In this document: positions 58,732 to 64,000 of the stretch, one piece after another
Layout: each line of letters opens with the position of its first letter
Position numbering within the stretch: position 1 is the first letter of the stretch
DNA from: Helicobacter acinonychis
GTDB taxonomy: Bacteria > Campylobacterota > Campylobacteria > Campylobacterales > Helicobacteraceae
Reading direction: 5' to 3'
Length of the DNA: 64,000 nucleotides
NCBI RefSeq assembly: GCF_900461455.1
Contig: NZ_UGIA01000001.1
Span: forward strand, 558,001 to 622,000
Program-made: the position numbers and the translations under genes
Notes under the pieces: generated by a model
The model's database searches: none
The model's input: only the letters and a program-made list of their open reading frames with translations
What the model was told of the DNA's origin: nothing

Positions 58732-60231
58732 ATGAATGTCAAAGTTGCATCTTTCAAAACTATCGCAACGATCCTTTTTTCAATCTCTTCTCAAGCTCAA
58801 GCGTTTGATTTGGGCAAAATCGCTAAGGTCAAGGCAGGTGCTGAAAGCTTTTCTAAAATCGGTTTTAATAACAAACCCATCAATACCGATAAAGGGCTCT
58901 ACCCCACAGAAACCTTTATGACGGTTATGGCTTACATGCAATTGGATTTCAGCGAGATTTTACCCAAAAGCGTTACGGCTAAAGGACATCATTTGGATGG
59001 GAGCCTTGGAGGTTGGGGAGGGGCTGTTATTTATGATAATACAAAAGATTTTATTAACGAAGTTAATGGCAAAACCTATGGGCCTATGGCTTGGAACTAT
59101 GTGGGTTATTGGGGCGGTCTTGTGGGGCAAAAACCATGGGCTAGTTGTGGGTTAGCCGCAGGGAATTTAACCCAAGGCGAATACGACAAAATGACTCAAG
59201 CTGAGATGACGCAATTAGCCAATCAAGAAGCTTTAGCGGCTTCCACTTGCGCTAAAAGTTACGCCAATAACACAAGAAATTATGTGATCTACAACGCTTA
59301 TTTGCGCTACAACTACAAAGATATTTTTGAAATTAGAGGCGGAAGATACGAATCACCGGCAGATTATATGAGTGGTTACACGCAAGGCTTGGATATGACC
59401 TTGAATTTAGGGCGTTTTAAATTCTGGTGGTTTAGCTCTTTTGGGCGTGGCTTTGCCTATAACGAATGGCTTTATAATTTCTATTCGCCTAAAACCTACA
59501 CCCTTAAAAATGGAAAAACCATCAACCCTGGGGTGCATGCTTTCTATATAATTTGGAATTATAAGGGTTGGAGCATTCAGCCTTTTTTCTATTTTTCACC
59601 CTTTAATGAATATGATCCTAACTTCACCATCACTTATGACAGCAACCCCCATTTTAATGGCTTGGGGTTTCGCTCTCAAACGGATATTACCGTGCTCAAC
59701 CCCATTTATCCTAAAAGGTATTGGGACACTTATCAATTTGGCATGCTAGCCGGTAAAAACGGACATAGTTTGATGATCAAGCAAAAGTTTGAATGGAATG
59801 AATACAATTTTGGTGCCGGCATTTACAAAGCCTTTGGGAACGCTAACTGGATGATAGGTTATCATGGTAACCGCTTGGGCTTTGACTTTTGGACCAATAG
59901 CGTTTATGCAAACACCATCAATTCTTTGTCTTACATGATGGATGCGAACGCTTTTACCGTGTTTGCCTTTGGCGGTGGGGTGCATAAAAAACTCGTTTGG
60001 GGTTTATTGGGACGCTTGACTTATGGACCTAGGGCTAACGAGCAAAGCCTGTCGCTCAACTTGGGCTATAAATTTTCTAAAAACTTCTCAGCTGATATTA
60101 AATTTGAATATTACAATGTTTTCATGCATCAAGGCTATAGAATGGGATGGAACGGACCAAAATTAAACAGCCAGCCCGCGACCGATCAAGACAGAAGCCA
60201 CATTTTTACCGAATTGGTGTGGAAACTTTAA
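58732..60231 (+). CDS. hofF: Hof-family outer membrane protein HofF
   Basis: The 499-residue protein has a signal peptide (to about SSQAQAFD), then the Hof mark AGAESFSKIGFNNKPINTDK. A long aromatic barrel follows (WFSSFGRGFAYNEWLYNFYS, FSPFNEYDPNFTITYDSNPH) and the terminus ELVWKL. It is a paralogue of hofE at 51383. An insert with a Cys pair (ASCGLAAGN to STCAKS, about residues 142-182) is absent from hofE. AAAGG precedes the ATG. It is bracketed by an inverted repeat of about 62 bp. Confidence 0.88.
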   Translation: MNVKVASFKTIATILFSISSQAQAFDLGKIAKVKAGAESFSKIGFNNKPINTDKGLYPTETFMTVMAYMQLDFSEILPKSVTAKGHHLDGSLGGWGGAVIYDNTKDFINEVNGKTYGPMAWNYVGYWGGLVGQKPWASCGLAAGNLTQGEYDKMTQAEMTQLANQEALAASTCAKSYANNTRNYVIYNAYLRYNYKDIFEIRGGRYESPADYMSGYTQGLDMTLNLGRFKFWWFSSFGRGFAYNEWLYNFYSPKTYTLKNGKTINPGVHAFYIIWNYKGWSIQPFFYFSPFNEYDPNFTITYDSNPHFNGLGFRSQTDITVLNPIYPKRYWDTYQFGMLAGKNGHSLMIKQKFEWNEYNFGAGIYKAFGNANWMIGYHGNRLGFDFWTNSVYANTINSLSYMMDANAFTVFAFGGGVHKKLVWGLLGRLTYGPRANEQSLSLNLGYKFSKNFSADIKFEYYNVFMHQGYRMGWNGPKLNSQPATDQDRSHIFTELVWKL

Positions 60232-60543
60232 ACCCCTTTAATGATAACCCTTTTTAAAAGGGCTTGTTGGAACACCTAGCAATAAACACCCATTAAAGTA
60301 GCTGGTACTTTATCTTTAATCCTAAAATCAAAAAGCTTTTGCCACCCATTTTAGCTTAAGACTTATTTGTAAAAGGCATTAAAATTTTTAAGTTTTTTTA
60401 TTTCATTACGCTTTGAATATGGATACTAAAACTTTTTTTCAATGAGATTTTGGCTTGTTTTGTTTTATCATTTTAAAATTTGTTTTATTTTAAAAACTTA
60501 TTTTTTAAGCTTTATTTTAAACTCACTTTTTAAGGGGAAAAAT
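60232..60543. other. non-coding stretch after hofF
   Basis: About 310 bases of AT-rich sequence without a credible gene precede the right repeat arm. Runs such as TTTTATTTTAAAAACTTATT give many chance stops. No tRNA or promoter stands out. Confidence 0.5.
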
Positions 60544-60606
60544 CCCCCTAACCCCTAAAAGACCGCTTTTTTAATAAACTATCGCTTGATTAAAATCAAG
60601 CTCTTT
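60544..60606 (-). repeat. right arm of the inverted repeat flanking hofF
   Basis: Its reverse complement starts AAAGAGCTTGATTTTAATCA and ends GGGGTTAGGGGG, matching 58323-58384. It contains the third exact copy of the 18-base dyad (60584-60601). Confidence 0.8.
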
Positions 60607-60637
60607 AAAATTATTTTATTGATTTTGAAAAATACTT

Positions 60638-61277
60638 TTAGCATTTTTTAAAATCTTTATGGGGATTTAGCGGTTTGAAAGTCAATAATTTTTCTCGGTA
60701 ATACTCGTATTGCTTTTTTCTCGCTCCTATTTCGGCTAGGATACCGGATTGCAAATCAGTGGTTAAAGCTGAAAATTGATCTAAAATCTTAACAATCTCT
60801 TGTTGGATTTCTAGGGGTGGGATTGGCATCTCATGCTCATCTGTATCAGACACGCTTAATTGGGGGGGGTTTTTCACCGATGAGCTTTGCACTAATTTTT
60901 GAAAATAATGTTGATTATTAGAAAGGTAGTAGTATAAAAATTTCACTAGCGTTTGGTTAGTTTTTGAGGAATACGACCAAATTTCATTTTTGTGAGAAAA
61001 TGGCTGATCGTAGTATTCAAATCCTATGTTACCCCTTGATTTAATAATGACGCTTTCGCAATGGATAATGTCTTTTTTGGAAATATCTTTATAATTTATG
61101 TCAGCTTTTTGTTGTTCCACCTGCAAAAATTCTAACCTTAACCAATCTCTGAGTGCAGTTTTTTCATTTGTGCGACTGCAATATTTATACCCTCATTTCT
61201 TTTGAATAATTCCCCAATTTTTTTAAACTCCACCCCATCAGCACTAGAGTTTGGAGTAATTGCTCTATTTTATGCAT
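60638..61277 (-). pseudogene. hsdS: truncated type I restriction specificity subunit HsdS
   Basis: The 3' 162 codons are intact and carry the second conserved HsdS region: IPPLEIQQEIVKILDQFSAL then a coiled spacer and EYYREKLLTF. Upstream, an ATG at 61275-61277 behind AAAGGGGAAAA starts MHKIEQLLQTL, the normal HsdS amino end. The frame then shifts, with GVEFKKIGELFK in another frame followed by AQMKKLHSEIG. Most of the first target-recognition domain is missing. No hsdM or hsdR is nearby. The remnant cannot specify a bipartite target as read. In 26695 terms it is HP0790. Confidence 0.75.
60862..60869. repeat. G8 homopolymer inside the hsdS remnant
   Basis: Eight G residues on the plus strand (C8 in the coding strand) encode part of KNPPQL. 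Such tracts in H. pylori specificity genes change length by slippage and switch expression. Confidence 0.75.
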
Positions 61278-61325
61278 TTTTCCCCTTTAAGCTTCTTAAT
61301 GCACTAGCGATAAAAAGGCTCTTTC

Positions 61326-63386
61326 TTAAGCCCTCATCGCGCGCATGGAATTAGCCAAGGCTAAAAGCGTAACCCCCACATCGCCAAAAACGGCTTCCCA
61401 CAAGCTCGCTACCCCCATAAGCCCTAGCACGATAAAAACCATCTTAATCCCTAAAGCAAACAAGATATTTTGCCAAATAATGCTTTTAGTTTTTTTAGCG
61501 ATCGCTAGGACTTTCACTAATGAATTTAAAGAATCATTCGTGATCACAATGTCCGCACTTTGCTTACTCAATTCTGATCCTTTCCCCATGCCAATCCCCA
61601 CATCAGCACTCGCTAGAGTTGGCGCATCATTGATGCCATCGCCAACAAAAATCGCCGGGGCTTTATAGCGCTCTTTAAAGTTTTTAAACACGCTCGTTTT
61701 TTCTTCAGGCAACAAGCTCGCATGGTATTCACAGCCTAAAGTTTTTGCAATGCTTTCTGTCACGCTTTTTCTATCCCCACTCAAAATGCAAAAATTTTCT
61801 ATCCCTTGTGCTTTTAAATCCCTTAAACACTCTATAGCGTCATCTTTAATCTCATCGCTAATTACGATATAACCTATATAATTTTGGTTAAAAGCTACAT
61901 GCACGATCGTGCCATTTTGTGGGGAAGGGCTGTGCGCGATATTGAATTTATCAAACATTTTTTCATTCCCTGCGATGATCAAATCCGCATGGCATTGCAC
62001 TTTAACCCCCATTCCGCTCAATTCTTCGTAATTTTTAATGTCATGTTGGTGCTGATTGTCTTTTAACATTTCCTCGCAAGCTTTTTGAATGGATAAAGCA
62101 ATTGGGTGCGTGGATAAGAGCTGCGAACAAGAAGCGTAATGCAAAACTTCTTCTTTAGAATGCCTGTTTTGTGGCACAATATCCATCACTTTAAAAACGC
62201 CTTTAGTTAAGGTGCCGGTTTTATCAAAGGCGATGCTTTTAGCTTGGGTAAGTACCTCTAAAACATGCACACCTTTCATCAAAATACCTTTCCTACTCGC
62301 CGCTCCCACGCCTCCAAAATACCCTAAAGGCACAGAAATCACTAATGCACAAGGACAGCTCACCATTAAAGCCACAAGCCCCCTATAAATCCACTCATCA
62401 AAGCTCCCCATAGAAAACAAGGGCGGTAATACAGCGATCATTAACGCAATAAATAAAACGCTTGGGGTGTAGTAGCGTGAAAATTTAGTGATAAATTTCT
62501 CTGTTTCACTCTTTTCATTCGTGGCTTGTTGGACTAAATCCACCACTTTAGCGATAGAAGAATCTTTATAAATTTTTTCTACTTTAATTTCAAGCACCGC
62601 CTTTAAATTCAAACTCCCCCCAAGCACTTTAGAGTTTTCACTGACATTAATAGGCATGGACTCCCCACTCAACGCCCTTTCATCTAGCAAACTCTCGCCT
62701 TTAATCACCACGCCATCAACAGGCACTTTTTCGCCAACTTTCACCACCACAATATCATTGATTTGCAAATCTTCAGGCGTAACACTCACCAATTCATCGC
62801 CCTTTTTCAAGTAGGCTAAATTAGGGGCGACATCCACTAAAGCCTTAAGGGATTTTTTAGAGCGCGAGATAGCGAGTTTTTGCAAAAACTCACCCGCTGA
62901 ATAAAACACCATAATAGACACACTCTCTTCATAAGCCCCCACGCAAAAAGCCGCAATAGTCGCAATGAGCATGAGAGCGTTTTCATCAAAGAATTGCCCT
63001 TTTCTAAGCCCACGAAACGCCCCTAAAATCACATCTTTACCGCTTATGAGATACACTAAAGCTAACACCACAAACACCGCCTTTTCAATGAAAGCACTAG
63101 GGTTTAAGTGTAAGATTAAAATCGCGCCTAAAAAGACAATAATTGTCGTAATGAGTGGGGTAAAACTCAAGGGCTTTTCTACGGCTTCTTTAAAAGACAG
63201 GCTCAAATGCGGTTCGTTTTGCTTAATGAAAGCCTTAACCTTTTCAAAATCGCTCGTATCCAAAAACAACTTGCTGGTGCTAAAATTGATTTGAGCTTTT
63301 TTCACACAGTCCAGTTTGTTTAAATCCCTTTCCAATTTAGCTGCACAATCAGGGCAATCCAAATTGTGAATGTGGTATTCTTGCAT
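61326..63386 (-). CDS. cadA: P1B-type ATPase exporting Cd, Zn and Co (CadA)
   Basis: This 686-residue heavy-metal pump has an N-terminal metal-binding domain with Cys11 and Cys14 ([11 protein letters not shown]), the actuator LSGESMP at 239-245, the membrane CPC at 344-346 and the phosphorylation site DKTGTLTKG from 388. [18 protein letters not shown] near the C-terminus completes the ATP domain. The CPC and the single HMA domain fit the H. pylori Cd/Zn/Co exporter (HP0791) that supports nickel-urease balance. It ends 49 bases before the hsdS remnant's start. Confidence 0.93.
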   Translation of the reverse strand: MQEYHIHNLDCPDCAAKLERDLNKLDCVKKAQINFSTSKLFLDTSDFEKVKAFIKQNEPHLSLSFKEAVEKPLSFTPLITTIIVFLGAILILHLNPSAFIEKAVFVVLALVYLISGKDVILGAFRGLRKGQFFDENALMLIATIAAFCVGAYEESVSIMVFYSAGEFLQKLAISRSKKSLKALVDVAPNLAYLKKGDELVSVTPEDLQINDIVVVKVGEKVPVDGVVIKGESLLDERALSGESMPINVSENSKVLGGSLNLKAVLEIKVEKIYKDSSIAKVVDLVQQATNEKSETEKFITKFSRYYTPSVLFIALMIAVLPPLFSMGSFDEWIYRGLVALMVSCPCALVISVPLGYFGGVGAASRKGILMKGVHVLEVLTQAKSIAFDKTGTLTKGVFKVMDIVPQNRHSKEEVLHYASCSQLLSTHPIALSIQKACEEMLKDNQHQHDIKNYEELSGMGVKVQCHADLIIAGNEKMFDKFNIAHSPSPQNGTIVHVAFNQNYIGYIVISDEIKDDAIECLRDLKAQGIENFCILSGDRKSVTESIAKTLGCEYHASLLPEEKTSVFKNFKERYKAPAIFVGDGINDAPTLASADVGIGMGKGSELSKQSADIVITNDSLNSLVKVLAIAKKTKSIIWQNILFALGIKMVFIVLGLMGVASLWEAVFGDVGVTLLALANSMRAMRA

Positions 63387-63410
63387 TTTCTCTCCCTTAT
63401 TAAAAAAATT

Positions 63411-64000
63411 TTAAGAAATCTTTCTAAAACTCAACGCTTTAAGCATGTGAGATTTTTCTATACCCTCGCAAGCGTTTAAGTCCGCAATCGTCCTAGCGAC
63501 CTTTTTGACCTTATTGACAGAGCGCATAGACAGATTAAACCTTTCAGCCGCCTGCTCTAACAACTTTTGCACTTCAGCGTTTAAAGGGCAAAATTGTTCT
63601 ATCTGTTCTTCATTAAGTTTACCATTAAAAACGCTTTGTTTTCTTAATTTTTGCTGTTTGAAAGCTAATAATACCAATTGATGCATTTCTTTTGAAGTCC
63701 AAGAATGCAACGGTGCGTCTTTATAACTCCCCTCTTCCATTTGCACAAACAAATCAATCCTATCCAAAAAAGGCTCGCTCAAGCGGTTTTTATACTGTGT
63801 GATTTCTCTATCTTGACAACGGCACGCCTTGGTTTGGCTGAGCAAATTCCCACACAAGCAAGGGTTTTGAGCTCCTACAAATAAAAAGGAGGTTTCGTAT
63901 TCAATCTTACTATGCACTCGCGAGATCACTAATTTATTGTTTTCTAAAGGCTCTCTTAAAGCTTCCAAAATATCCTTTTTAAAATGGGGCAATTCATCAA
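63411..64000 (-). CDS. comM: ComM/YifB-like Mg-chelatase-family ATPase, 3' part
   Basis: Only the C-terminal part (about 193 codons plus DEL upstream of the listed Met) lies in the window; the frame runs off the right edge. FLFVGAQNPCLCGNL with the CACRC-type cysteine cluster, LDRIDLFVQM and the helical C-terminal LSMRSVNKVKKVARTIADL are typical of ComM/YifB. This is an AAA+ helicase that helps branch migration during natural transformation. In 26695 terms it is HP0792. It precedes cadA on the same strand. Confidence 0.85.
   Translation of the reverse strand, partial: DELPHFKKDILEALREPLENNKLVISRVHSKIEYETSFLFVGAQNPCLCGNLLSQTKACRCQDREITQYKNRLSEPFLDRIDLFVQMEEGSYKDAPLHSWTSKEMHQLVLLAFKQQKLRKQSVFNGKLNEEQIEQFCPLNAEVQKLLEQAAERFNLSMRSVNKVKKVARTIADLNACEGIEKSHMLKALSFRKIS

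Noticed and set aside
1-64000. CRISPR arrays, insertion sequences with transposase, rRNA genes and standard tRNA genes
   Set aside because: I looked for regular spacers, transposase frames and tRNA cloverleaf ends. Only the tmRNA was found.

Overview
The window looks like chromosome from Helicobacter pylori or its sister species H. acinonychis. It is AT-rich and densely packed. It carries Helicobacter-specific genes: the Hor/Hof outer-membrane families, pgbA, the cell-shape peptidases csd3 and csd6, a single-recombinase xerH with a difH-like site, fecA/feoB and a tmRNA. HP numbers used below are strain 26695 equivalents recalled from memory; no database was searched. I cannot separate the two species by reading alone. 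The missing cag island and the many broken accessory genes would suit either H. acinonychis or a cag-negative H. pylori lineage.

Layout. Bases 1-9.3 kb: a forward run HP0660, rnhA, rnc, aroC, HP0664, hemN, glpC, then a split SIR2-family gene and the porin-like horF. 9.4-12 kb: aspB, a difH-like site, a small 56-codon ORF and xerH. 12-18.2 kb: a reverse run ogt, TSUP permease, wbpB-like, nrdA, glmU. 18.3-23.5 kb: fliP (+), then fecA and feoB (-), both preceded by Fur-box-like dyads. 23.6-28.5 kb: a PolB-type exonuclease, a decayed stretch, then HP0555, a RodZ-like gene, rlmB-like, rsmI and rpmE on the minus strand. 28.8-31.8 kb: rho, murI and HP0519 on the plus strand. murI and HP0519 adjoin directly, which is the unoccupied cag pathogenicity island site. 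31.9-39.9 kb: glnA (-), a wrecked GmrSD-like (DUF262/DUF1524) gene, then rplI-hslV-hslU-era-csd6. 39.9-43.9 kb: a decayed three-gene operon ending in a superfamily I helicase. 44.2-49.9 kb: a small lipoprotein, dapB, glcD, pgbA, a Nudix hydrolase and csd3, all on the minus strand. 50-60.2 kb: HP0781, hofE, HP0784 (-), tmRNA (-), lolA (-), secA, a LolC/E-like permease and hofF. 60.6-64 kb: an hsdS remnant, cadA and the 3' part of comM.

Three themes stand out. First, gene order differs from the 26695 order in several places. The glnA-csd6 block appears inverted relative to its neighbours, and the HP0687/HP0555 and HP0506/HP0781 joins look like rearrangement points. Second, every recognisable defence gene is damaged: the SIR2 gene, the GmrSD-like enzyme, the HsdS subunit and possibly the helicase operon. 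Third, housekeeping genes are intact, and a site that is phase-variable in some strains (the fliP C tract) is interrupted here. The best candidate for an undescribed system is the three-gene helicase operon at 40115-43918, although it is a fossil in this genome.
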